NCBI RefSeq assembly: GCF_016735595.1
Contig: NZ_JAERRB010000004.1
Span: 574,716 to 638,715, forward strand
Direction: 5' to 3'
Source: Chryseolinea lacunae
GTDB taxonomy: Bacteria; Bacteroidota; Bacteroidia; Cytophagales; Cyclobacteriaceae
DNA length: 64,000 nucleotides
Part shown: in pieces, positions 1 through 7,441 of the stretch
Layout of the letters: each line of letters starts with the position of its first letter
Position numbering within the stretch: position 1 is the first letter of the stretch
The notes under the pieces: model-generated
Seen by the model: the letters and a program-made list of their open reading frames with translations, nothing else
Told to the model about the DNA's origin: nothing
Databases searched by the model: none
Program-made: the position numbers and the translations under genes

Positions 1-207
1 GCTCTCAGTGAAGAAATACAACAGCTCATCGACAAGTTTTCGCGCGAAGATATTTTTCTTTCCGTGTTCAACTTCGGCAAAGGCATGGGCACATCGAAGA
101 GCCTCGAAAAACTGGCCGGCATGGGCAAGGGCAACTATGAATACATCTCCAAAGAAAACGTGGACTATAAACTGATCCGCGAAGCCAAAGCCAAACGCAA
201 GAAATGA
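1..207 (+). CDS. C-terminal part of a VWA-domain protein (truncated by window edge)
   Basis: The first frame is open from base 1 to a TGA at 205-207, giving 68 residues. The stretch ending in LAGMGKGNYEYI resembles the last strand and helix of the von Willebrand factor A domain of YfbK-like proteins, where a phrase such as 'KLADKGNGNYAYID' follows the FLTVLGFG strand; here the strand reads IFLSVFNFGKG. The tail is lysine-rich (KAKRKK). The N-terminus and the MIDAS metal site lie outside the window, so full length and localisation cannot be judged. Confidence is moderate because only the domain end is visible. Confidence 0.6.
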   Translation, partial: ALSEEIQQLIDKFSREDIFLSVFNFGKGMGTSKSLEKLAGMGKGNYEYISKENVDYKLIREAKAKRKK

Positions 208-311
208 GGCGTAGCAACTGCCGGATGCGGTTTCCGCGCTTGACTCAGGCTGGTGTGCCGGCATGGCCGGCCTGAAGAAGGGGGAGCCCAAAAGAATTTT
301 TACAAACCTTT

Positions 312-338
312 GTAACATCCCTCCGGGGGTGCCGTCTT
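312..338 (+). promoter_or_regulatory. ECF-type promoter (GTAAC-N16-CGTC) of the sigma factor gene
   Basis: GTAAC at 312-316 and CGTCTT at 333-338 are separated by 16 bases. This is the usual -35 'AAC' and -10 'CGTC' arrangement of promoters read by ECF sigma factors. Transcription would begin near 343, just before the sigma gene start at 357, which implies autoregulation. The motif and spacing are seen directly; recognition by this particular sigma factor is inferred. Confidence 0.55.
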
Positions 339-356
339 GTATTTGAATTTAGCCGA

Positions 357-869
357 ATGAATATCGAATCCTTTCAGAACCGGGTATTGCCAGCGAAAAA
401 CAAGCTTTTTCGATTTGCCCTCCGATTCCTGGGCAACGAAGAAGAAGCCAAGGACGTGGTGCAGGAAGTGTTTATCCGGGTGTGGAACGGACGGGAGCAG
501 ATGAACGAGGTGCAGAACTGGGAAGCGTGGTGCATGCGCATCACCAAAAATCTCTCCCTCGACCGCATCCGCACCCTGTCGCGAAAACAAACCCACCCGC
601 TGGAAGATGGCTACGACATTCGGCAGGAAAGCTTGTCGCCTCATGAATCAACCGAAATACAGGAGAGCATGAACCGCATTGGCCAATATATCGCCGCCCT
701 GCCCGAAAAGCAGCGCCAGGTAATGCACCTCCGCGATGTGGAGGGGTATAGCTACAACGAGATCTGCGAGATCTTGGAACTCGACATGAACCAGGTGAAA
801 GTGAACCTGTTTAGAGCACGCCAAGCCGTGCGTGAAAAATTGATGAAGATAAACGCGTATGGACTCTAA
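357..869 (+). CDS. ECF-family RNA polymerase sigma factor
   Basis: 170 aa, the usual length of an ECF sigma-70 factor. Region 2 is visible at about residues 10-75 (ALRFLGNEEEAKDVVQEVF, then NWEAWCMRITKNLSLDRIR, the -10 recognition helix). Region 4 is at about 110-165 (IAALPEKQRQVMHLRDVEGY, then a helix-turn-helix in EICEILELDMNQVKVNLFRAR). It directs RNA polymerase to a small regulon. Its stop overlaps the start of the next gene by 11 bases, so the two are translationally coupled. An ECF-like promoter precedes it, and three DUF4252 genes follow, a combination known in Bacteroidota. The class is certain; the inducing signal is unknown. Confidence 0.92.
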   Translation: MNIESFQNRVLPAKNKLFRFALRFLGNEEEAKDVVQEVFIRVWNGREQMNEVQNWEAWCMRITKNLSLDRIRTLSRKQTHPLEDGYDIRQESLSPHESTEIQESMNRIGQYIAALPEKQRQVMHLRDVEGYSYNEICEILELDMNQVKVNLFRARQAVREKLMKINAYGL

Positions 870-1362
870 GAACATAGAAGCCCTGTTGAACAAGTACTGG
901 AACTGCGAGACCACGCTCGAAGAAGAGCAGCAGTTGCGCGACTTTTTCCGCAATGGCAACGTGCCGGAACAGTGGAAAGAAACCGCCGCCATGTTCCGCT
1001 ACTTTGAAGAGAACAAAAAAAAATCTCTTAACGACGTGGCGTTCGACCACCACATCGTGGCCCGCATGCAACCGGCCACCAAAGGCAAAACGGCCCGCCT
1101 GTTCTACAACACCATGCGCATCGCCGCGGGTGTCACCGTGCTGCTCACGGCCACGTGGTTTATCCGCCGCGAAGTGCGCAAAGACATTCCACAGGAGGTG
1201 GTAGACACTTACGACGATCCGAAGCTGGCCTTCGAAGAAACCAAGAAGGCCCTCATGATGATCTCCAAAGGATTTGGCACCGCCGAGTCGCAAGCCAAAA
1301 AGATCAACATGTTCAACGAAGCACAGGAAGAAATTCAACGCAAAAAAGACACGAAGCTATAG
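859..1362 (+). CDS. Membrane protein, probable anti-sigma partner of the ECF factor
   Basis: 167 aa. It begins inside the sigma factor gene (11-base overlap), as anti-sigma factors usually do. The N-terminal 80 residues are acidic and helical (ALLNKYWNCETTLEEEQQLR, a phrase seen in many Bacteroidota anti-sigma-like proteins). One transmembrane segment lies at about residues 87-104 (MRIAAGVTVLLTATWFI), followed by about 60 residues outside the cytoplasm. There is no zinc-binding HxxxCxxC motif. The operon position and one-TM topology support a sigma-sequestering role, but this is inferred; it could be only a membrane partner of the DUF4252 proteins that follow. Confidence 0.65.
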   Translation: MDSKNIEALLNKYWNCETTLEEEQQLRDFFRNGNVPEQWKETAAMFRYFEENKKKSLNDVAFDHHIVARMQPATKGKTARLFYNTMRIAAGVTVLLTATWFIRREVRKDIPQEVVDTYDDPKLAFEETKKALMMISKGFGTAESQAKKINMFNEAQEEIQRKKDTKL

Positions 1363-1463
1363 CGCAGGGCCCTGCGCGGTGGCGTCGCGAGTGAATAGAG
1401 AGTACAAGAAAAAAGTGAAACAGAGTTTTTAACAAGTCAGGAAACGAAGAAAATTTTAAGTCT

Positions 1464-2006
1464 ATGAAAAAGATAATAGCAGTAGTGATCGTGATGGTAG
1501 TGGCGCAGGGAGCTTTTGCACAAGATGCCATTTCGAAATTTTTCACCAAATACCAGTCCGACGAATCGTTCAGCCAGGTCACGGTGTCGAGCAAAATGTT
1601 CAGCTTGTTCACCAACATGGATGCAGACACCCCCGAAGACAAAGAAGTGCTCAACGCCATCAGCAAACTGAAAGGCCTCCGCATCCTGGGCAAACAAGAT
1701 GCACGCAACGCCCGCGAGCTCTACAAGGAAGCGTTCACCCTCATTCCCATGAAAGATTATGAAGAGTTGTTGTCGGTGCGCGACAAAGACAAGGACATGA
1801 AATTCCTGATCAAGGAATCGGGTGGAAAAATTTCGGAGCTCATCATGATCATGGGCGGCACCAACGACTTTATGGTGATGAGCCTCTTTGGCGAAATCGA
1901 CCTGAAACAAGTGTCGCACATCGGCAAGAAGATGAACGTGGACGGGTTGGAGAAGCTTGAGAAAATGAACAAGCCCGAAAAAACGGATAAGAAAACAAAC
2001 GAATAA
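1464..2006 (+). CDS. DUF4252 secreted protein, first copy
   Basis: 180 aa with a signal peptide (MKKIIAVVIVMVVAQGAFAQ, cleavage after AFA). The mature part follows the DUF4252 pattern: an FTKY start, a segment on secondary-structure change ('LKGLRILGKQDARNA'), a 'YEELLSVRDKDKDMKFLIKE' block and an 'ELIMIMGG' strand. The C-terminus is lysine- and glutamate-rich (KPEKTDKKTNE). The family has no established function; members sit behind ECF sigma/anti-sigma pairs in Bacteroidota. The gene lies 101 bases after the putative anti-sigma gene and is followed by two paralogues, so it is probably part of the same regulon. Confidence 0.8.
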   Translation: MKKIIAVVIVMVVAQGAFAQDAISKFFTKYQSDESFSQVTVSSKMFSLFTNMDADTPEDKEVLNAISKLKGLRILGKQDARNARELYKEAFTLIPMKDYEELLSVRDKDKDMKFLIKESGGKISELIMIMGGTNDFMVMSLFGEIDLKQVSHIGKKMNVDGLEKLEKMNKPEKTDKKTNE

Positions 2007-2091
2007 AAATTCATACCCGGGCGTGGCGCATCCACGCAACGCCCGGGCCATGAAACGCGTCTGTCTGGTAACGTACTAAACCCCTTTCGTT

Positions 2092-2577
2092 ATGAAAACC
2101 CTTATCGCGTCTTTCCTCCTCGTCACAGTCCTTTCCGCCACTGCCGTGGCTCAAAGCAAAAGCTTTATCTCGTTCAAAGAAAAATTCATAGGCCTCGAAG
2201 ATGTACACCACCTGAGCCTCAACGGATTTTTTGCACGCACCATTTTCAAGATGGTGGCCGAAGACGATCTGAACCACGCTGTGAAAGCCATCAAAAACAT
2301 TCGCCTCGTAACGGTGCCCAAAGCGGCCTTCCAAAAACAAAACGTTTCGGTGCCCGGCTTCAAAAATGTGTTGCATGGCGACGCGTTCGAAGAACTGGCC
2401 CACGTGAAAGAAAACGGCGACGACATCACACTCTACATGCAGTCAACCCAGAAGAACGACAACCGTTATATGGTATTAGTGGAAGAAGAATATGTCGTCA
2501 CCCTCATCGAATTCAGAGGCAAGGTAGACCCAGACTTCCTGATCAAGAACCGGCCCATGTCTTATAACAAAAGTTAA
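2092..2577 (+). CDS. DUF4252 secreted protein, second copy
   Basis: 161 aa with a signal peptide ending in AVAQS. It shares the family layout with its neighbours: a middle segment 'AVKAIKNIRLVTVPKAAF', then 'FEELAHVKENGDDITLYMQ' and a hydrophobic 'YMVLVEEEYVVTLIEFRG' hairpin. It is the most divergent of the three paralogues: where the others have YEELLS/YEEIMS followed by a lysine-rich run, it has FEELAHVKENGDD. An 85-base gap separates it from the first copy and only 17 bases separate it from the third. Function unknown; tandem duplication followed by divergence is the simplest reading. Confidence 0.75.
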   Translation: MKTLIASFLLVTVLSATAVAQSKSFISFKEKFIGLEDVHHLSLNGFFARTIFKMVAEDDLNHAVKAIKNIRLVTVPKAAFQKQNVSVPGFKNVLHGDAFEELAHVKENGDDITLYMQSTQKNDNRYMVLVEEEYVVTLIEFRGKVDPDFLIKNRPMSYNKS

Positions 2578-2594
2578 CCTTATCTCACCCCGCT

Positions 2595-3104
2595 ATGAAG
2601 TCTATTGTACGTGCTATTATCCTTGTTCTCTTCGTCTCGCTGTCGGCCCACGCGCAATCCAAAACCACCGAAGCGCTTCACAAACAAAATCATGAAGCCC
2701 TCGCGTTGTTTTTCTATAACAACACGTTGCGCATGATCAACCAAACAGACAACAAAGAGTTTGACGAACTCATCAAGAACATCGAGAAGCTCAAGTTTCT
2801 CATGATCGATAAGAAGGCAAACTTCGGCACAACACAATACAAGAAGCTGGTGTCGGGCTATAAGTCCGAGGCCTACGAAGAAATTATGAGCAGCCGCCAC
2901 CAGGGCAAAAACTTCGACGTGTTCCTCAAAGAAACCGGCGGCAAAACACAAGGCATGGTCGTGGCCGTAAACGACTCTTCAAACCTCTATGTGCTGGACA
3001 TTGTGGGCGGCATCGCCCTCGACAAAGTGACAAGCCTGTTCAAAGAAATTGATCAAAGCTCTGAAATCGGAAAGAAGATAAAGGAGTTCACCAAAAAGGA
3101 TTGA
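2595..3104 (+). CDS. DUF4252 secreted protein, third copy
   Basis: 169 aa with a signal peptide ending in SAHAQS. The DUF4252 features are 'IKNIEKLKFLMIDKKANFG', 'YEEIMSSRHQGKNFDVFLKE' and 'GMVVAVNDSSNLYVLDIVGG', which align with the first copy (YEELLSVRDKDKDMKFLIKE, IMIMGGTNDFMVMSLFGEI). It is closely spaced after the second copy and is the last gene of the probable sigma-controlled set. Location in periplasm or outer membrane is inferred from the signal peptide. Function unknown. Confidence 0.78.
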   Translation: MKSIVRAIILVLFVSLSAHAQSKTTEALHKQNHEALALFFYNNTLRMINQTDNKEFDELIKNIEKLKFLMIDKKANFGTTQYKKLVSGYKSEAYEEIMSSRHQGKNFDVFLKETGGKTQGMVVAVNDSSNLYVLDIVGGIALDKVTSLFKEIDQSSEIGKKIKEFTKKD

Positions 3105-3164
3105 TATCTTTATGTAATCCTGAACCTTCATCGCCGACTCATCTTTTATCAAACGACATCACGC

Positions 3165-4058
3165 TTGGAAACAGTTCTCTCCATTAAAGGTCTCACAAAA
3201 AATTTTGGACGCCTCTGCGCCGTCAACCAGATGAATCTGGAAGTGAAGCAAGGACAGGTGTTTGGCATGCTGGGCCCCAACGGCAGCGGCAAAACAACCA
3301 CCCTGGGCATGCTCATGGGCGTGGTCAATCCCACTGCCGGCGAGTTCTCATGGTTTGGCGAAGCGCCCACCAGCGGCATACGCAAAAAAATCGGTGCCGT
3401 GCTGGAGCACCCGATATTCTATCCCTACCTGAGCGGCCAAAAAAACCTGGAGCTCAACGCTATGATCAAAGAGTGCCCGGCCAGCAACATCGCCAACGTG
3501 CTGGACCTGGTTGAACTCACCGCCCGCAGAGACGACAAATACAAAACCTATTCACTGGGCATGAAGCAACGCCTGGCCATCGCGTCGGCTTTGCTCAACG
3601 AACCCACTGTGCTCATACTCGACGAGCCCACCAACGGCCTCGACCCCATGGGCATCGCCGAAATACGCGAGCTCATCAAAAAGATCGCCGCCAACGGAAA
3701 AACCATCATCCTCGCCAGTCACTTGCTCGACGAAGTGCAGAAAGTGTGCACACACTTTGCCGTACTCAAAAAAGGAAACCTTGTGCACACCGGCCCGGTG
3801 GACGATGTGGGCAAAGGTGCCGAAACTGTTGAAGTGCAGGCAGACGTGCCCAACCTCAGCGACATGCTGTTGGATTTTTCCGGCACCGCGTCGGTAAATC
3901 GCGAGAACGGCTATTTCCAGGTAACGCTGCGCGACGACTTCCACAGCAAAGACCTCAACCGCTTTTTGTTCGACAAGGGCGTGGTGGCAAACCACCTCGT
4001 CACCAAAAAGAAAAGCCTCGAGAAAATGTTTTTGGAAATATTGTCAGAAGCCCATTAA
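3165..4058 (+). CDS. ABC transporter ATP-binding protein
   Basis: 297 aa. Walker A is GPNGSGKTT (about residues 38-46), the Q-loop region is VLEHPIFYPYLSG, the signature is YSLGMKQRLAIA (a variant of LSGGQ), Walker B is VLILDEPTNG, and the H-loop is ILASHLLDEV. The 75-residue C-terminal extension is typical of ABC-2 exporters (DrrA/CcmA-like, gliding or bacitracin-type). The start is TTG at 3165; no ATG lies in frame upstream before a stop. It pairs with the permease that begins 9 bases downstream. The substrate cannot be deduced. Confidence 0.88.
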   Translation: METVLSIKGLTKNFGRLCAVNQMNLEVKQGQVFGMLGPNGSGKTTTLGMLMGVVNPTAGEFSWFGEAPTSGIRKKIGAVLEHPIFYPYLSGQKNLELNAMIKECPASNIANVLDLVELTARRDDKYKTYSLGMKQRLAIASALLNEPTVLILDEPTNGLDPMGIAEIRELIKKIAANGKTIILASHLLDEVQKVCTHFAVLKKGNLVHTGPVDDVGKGAETVEVQADVPNLSDMLLDFSGTASVNRENGYFQVTLRDDFHSKDLNRFLFDKGVVANHLVTKKKSLEKMFLEILSEAH

Positions 4059-4067
4059 GCCGACCCC

Positions 4068-4874
4068 ATGCTTTTACACCTGCTCAAGATAGACCTCAAG
4101 AAGCTCACCAGCTATCGCACCTTTTGGGTGGTGTGTGGGCTCTATTTCATCACCATCGGTTTCTCCACCGCCAGCGGCATGGAGTTTTTGAAATGGCTAG
4201 CCAGCCTCATCGACAACTTCGGCCAGAAAATAAACATCGAGCGCATCCCCCTCTATCACTTCCCCGACGTGTGGCTCAACCTGGTGTGGTGGAGCGGCTT
4301 CTTCAAAGTGCTGGTCGGCATCATGGTGGTCATCTCCATATCAAATGAATATACCTATCGCACGCTGCGCCAGAACATCATCGACGGACTGAGCCGCTGG
4401 GAGTTTTTGTTATCAAAAATCCTCACCAATCTTTTGTTAAGCGTGCTCAGCGTGGTGCTCATCTTTTTCATCGCGCTCATAACCGGGTTCATCTACACAC
4501 CGGAAATAAACTGGAGCTACGTTTTCACCGACCTTGAATTTTATCCGGCCTATTTGCTGGAAGTGTTCTCTTATTTGTCGTTCGCCCTCATGCTGGGCAT
4601 ACTCGTGCAGCGCTCCGGCCTCACCATCATTCTGCTGCTGCTTGCACACCTGCTGGAGTTCATTATCAAAACCAACGTCGACAACTACGTGGAGTGGCTC
4701 ATTCCCTATTTTCCCATGGAGTCTATCAGCGCGCTCATAAAAATGCCGCTCTATCGCTACGCCTTCCAACAGATCCAGGACTATGTGGACCCGCTTTCGG
4801 TGGTCATTGCCACAGCGTGGATGGTGGCGTTCAACTATATCAGCTACCTGAAACTGAAGCGGTCGGACCTCTAG
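4068..4874 (+). CDS. ABC-2 type permease
   Basis: 268 aa with about six hydrophobic segments (for example WVVCGLYFITIGFSTAS, LVGIMVVISISNEY, LLLSVLSVVLIFFIALITGF, FALMLGILVQRSGLTIILLL and a last one near the C-terminus). The phrase 'NEYTYRTLRQNIIDGLSRWEF' after the second TM is a hallmark of ABC-2 permeases that partner with DrrA-like ATPases. It starts 9 bases after the ATPase gene, so the two form an exporter. The cargo is unknown. The 240 bases that follow hold no gene I can support. Confidence 0.85.
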   Translation: MLLHLLKIDLKKLTSYRTFWVVCGLYFITIGFSTASGMEFLKWLASLIDNFGQKINIERIPLYHFPDVWLNLVWWSGFFKVLVGIMVVISISNEYTYRTLRQNIIDGLSRWEFLLSKILTNLLLSVLSVVLIFFIALITGFIYTPEINWSYVFTDLEFYPAYLLEVFSYLSFALMLGILVQRSGLTIILLLLAHLLEFIIKTNVDNYVEWLIPYFPMESISALIKMPLYRYAFQQIQDYVDPLSVVIATAWMVAFNYISYLKLKRSDL

Positions 4875-5116
4875 AAACCACTCGTCGTTAATTTTGCAGC
4901 ACCGCAAACGCGGTTGCGAAGGCCCTTCCCGCAAATAGTGTCCATCCAGACCCGTCGATGAGCGAAAGCTTTCGCCGATGAACGATCGGCTGCATAGCCG
5001 GTTGTGGGTTCCCTGTTGCGAAAAATGCAACTGCAGGTTACTTACCCGCCCCCTCCACCGATTCAACATGTCGATAAGCACTTCTTGCTTCGCGGTGGAT
5101 TCACTCTCTTTACATC

Positions 5117-5620
5117 ATGAAAAACAGAACGGCTATGAAAACAAAACTTTTGCTTTTACTAAGTCTTTCCGTCATGCTTTTTGCGTGCAGCACAGAAGCC
5201 GACCGAGACTCGCCGATGTGGGGTATAGATTTTTCAGACGCAAACACAGCGGGGTTTGCCATGGGTTCGGTCGACAAACAATTGGCCAACACCAAAGTCA
5301 CTTACATTGCCAAATCGGGCACGCTCACGCCCGTGGGCGAGAGCCTCTACAAGTTGACGTTCGCTTTCGAAAGCGGCGACATCCTGGAGATCACCATCAC
5401 CAAAAAAGTGCCGAGCTACAACTACAGTTTCCCCGGCGTGGAAACCGAAAACCAAATTGTGTCGGCACTCCTCAACGGCGAAACGCTGAGCCTGAAAGAA
5501 AGCACGCTCGCCATTCAACCACGGTCCGAAGAAAACAAACTTCTCACCATCACCACACTCCGCACCCTCAACGCCGGCGACCTGAACGGAACAATCGGCA
5601 GAGTGCCCTTGGTGAGATAA
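5117..5620 (+). CDS. Putative lipoprotein, function unknown
   Basis: 167 aa. The N-terminus is a lipoprotein signal (KLLLLLSLSVMLFACS) with the lipobox cysteine at residue 24. A second in-frame ATG at 5135 gives an equally good signal peptide, so the exact start is open. The mature part is beta-rich (KVTYIAKSGTL, LYKLTFAFESGDILEITITKK) with no recognisable domain. It stands alone with a terminator 27 bases downstream. Lipidation and envelope location are inferred. Confidence 0.65.
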   Translation: MKNRTAMKTKLLLLLSLSVMLFACSTEADRDSPMWGIDFSDANTAGFAMGSVDKQLANTKVTYIAKSGTLTPVGESLYKLTFAFESGDILEITITKKVPSYNYSFPGVETENQIVSALLNGETLSLKESTLAIQPRSEENKLLTITTLRTLNAGDLNGTIGRVPLVR

Positions 5621-5646
5621 AAATTTCAAGTAGTAACCAATCCCAC

Positions 5647-5676
5647 AAAGACTCCGACGTGTCGGGGTCTTTTTTT
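5647..5676 (+). terminator. Rho-independent terminator
   Basis: AAAGACTCCGAC and GTCGGGGTCTTT form a 12-bp stem with one G-T pair around a 2-base loop, followed by a run of T. It lies 27 bases beyond the stop of the lipoprotein gene and terminates that transcript. The bases from here to 6003 hold no further gene I can support. Confidence 0.85.
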
Positions 5677-6003
5677 ATGTTGACATCAGCCCAATATAGT
5701 TTCGTAAAATAAACATCACGTGGGCGTGCCCCTCCTGGCGTCGGGTCGGGCCGTCCGCTCCAAGTCCGCCCGCACACAACCCCACCGCACTTCGGGCTTT
5801 CTGCTACCGTCCCTCACGCGGCATCCTTGTCATCATAGGCATATCACATGCAGTGAAACGTAAGGGGGTTATTTTTTCATACAAAGCATATCTCTCGTCA
5901 CGCATACATATGGAATCGAGGGAAATACCTATTTTAAAGTTTGTGAAACAAAGGAGAGGCATTATTGGAATATCATGTCAAATGGAGAGAAGTTGATGGA
6001 GCC

Positions 6004-6549
6004 ATGAAAAGTATATTCTACGCCCTATTTATTCTAACCTGGATTGGCTGTCGGTCAGTAAGCGTAAGCCCAGGCGTTACTGATGACTGCAGAATTTTTG
6101 AAGGTGAATTTGACGTCGATGAATATACGACACCTCTCTCCATGAAGTCGCCATCACACGGGGCGTTTATAGCGAACACCGAAAACGGGGCTTTTTTTAT
6201 TCAGTTTTACCTTGGCAGCGGTTCTTATCGTGCACTGGTTTTGGAAGATGAACATGATCAAATGGCCGTTATCGATTTAAAGACGGGTAAGAAGTCTCAG
6301 TTGTCCGAAATAACAACCAAACATGCTCATGAAGCACTGATCTCCATACAGGAAGGGTCTGTTCGGCAAATATGCTTTAACCCACCATCGGAAGGCTCCA
6401 GGTCCGTCTTCTTCGTTAAACGTCTAGGAAAAATCATATTCAAATGGGAAGCTCCGCAGCATGACTACTTACTCCTTAATGAAAATGAAAAGCCGAAGGT
6501 CATGAGTGCTTTGCAGGTAATAGACATAATGGTTAATAATGGTCGATGA
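6004..6549 (+). CDS. Putative lipoprotein, function unknown
   Basis: 181 aa from the ATG at 6004. A TTG 39 bases upstream is in frame but would put charged residues before the signal sequence, so ATG is preferred. The signal is MKSIFYALFILTWIGC with the lipobox cysteine at residue 16. The mature protein has beta-strand character (GAFFIQFYLGSGSYRALVL, RSVFFVKRLGKIIFKW). Base use is more AT-rich than the flanking genes, which hints at recent acquisition. The 273 bases after its stop contain no recognisable gene. Confidence 0.6.
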   Translation: MKSIFYALFILTWIGCRSVSVSPGVTDDCRIFEGEFDVDEYTTPLSMKSPSHGAFIANTENGAFFIQFYLGSGSYRALVLEDEHDQMAVIDLKTGKKSQLSEITTKHAHEALISIQEGSVRQICFNPPSEGSRSVFFVKRLGKIIFKWEAPQHDYLLLNENEKPKVMSALQVIDIMVNNGR

Positions 6550-6822
6550 GTTATCCGACCACCATGCAAAATCCGGATCAAATCATGGTGTAGTAAATAG
6601 AATGGACACAAAACCCTCAAATGTTCATTTTTGTCAAAAAACTGGACAGATGCTCAATTTGCGTCCAAAAGTCGGCGAGGTGGTGGCTAAAAAGGCCAAT
6701 AGCGATTGATGATTTCGTTTCGAGAAAGAACGACCTCTTGAATGTCTGATTTCCATAAGTGCTGGCTCAACGCGTGAGGCATGGAACTTCGATCAATCGA
6801 AAAACAGAAAGAACACCAGAAG

Positions 6823-7359
6823 CTAGCGAGATGAATACAAGTTGTTCAAAAGAACAATGGGGTTGACATAAAACATTTTTTTCCACCCTTGCTTGGCGCC
6901 GTCTATCTGCCAGGGATAGGGCACGAGGGTGATGATGGCATAGTGCAGGTGTGCGGGCTTACCCTTGGCATTGCCGGTCGTGCCCACATTGCCGATGTGT
7001 TCGCCCGCCACGGTCCAATCCAGAAAATGAGTGTCGAAGTCGCGAAGGTGCGCGTAGTAGTGGAGGCGCCACTTCGGGCCCAGCACCAACACTACGTTTC
7101 CACCACGGCCAATCTCTCCGGCAAAAACCACCAGCCCGCCGGTGGAGGAATTCACAGCCGTGCCTTCCCTGGCAAAGATGTCAACACCCTTGTGCGTGCC
7201 CGACTTTCCCCATGGATAATACCAGAACGATTTTGCATGATAGCTGCTGCGGCTTGCACCCACCACGGGTGAAGTGAAAGGCTGAGGGAGAAGAAATCCA
7301 ACGATGATAGCGAGCAGGCACAACGTGAGGAAGAGTTTCTTTTTTGGAATGCTTTTCAT
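6823..7359 (-). CDS. M23-family peptidase (LytM-type)
   Basis: 178 aa. An N-terminal membrane anchor or signal (about residues 8-25, KLFLTLCLLAIIVGFLLPQP) precedes one peptidase_M23 domain. The zinc ligands are visible: HKGVD (His56, Asp60) and HLH (His139 as the second conserved ligand), with His104 in YYAHL as the other catalytic histidine. Such enzymes cut peptidoglycan cross-bridges in the periplasm. A second small-domain feature (an SH3 or LysM domain) is missing, so this is a minimal form. It stands alone between a lipoprotein gene and the repair cluster. Confidence 0.85.
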   Translation of the reverse strand: MKSIPKKKLFLTLCLLAIIVGFLLPQPFTSPVVGASRSSYHAKSFWYYPWGKSGTHKGVDIFAREGTAVNSSTGGLVVFAGEIGRGGNVVLVLGPKWRLHYYAHLRDFDTHFLDWTVAGEHIGNVGTTGNAKGKPAHLHYAIITLVPYPWQIDGAKQGWKKMFYVNPIVLLNNLYSSR

Positions 7360-7441
7360 TACGGGCAGGACTTTATTGTGGCGTACTGAAGTCTTTTATA
7401 TTTAAAAAATGTAGGTATCGTGCATTTGTAGATTCATTCAT

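Noticed and set aside
2060..2091. GTAAC...CGTT resembling a second ECF promoter before the second DUF4252 gene
   Set aside because: Spacing is 15 and the -10 box ends in CGTT next to the start codon, so transcription would begin within the gene.
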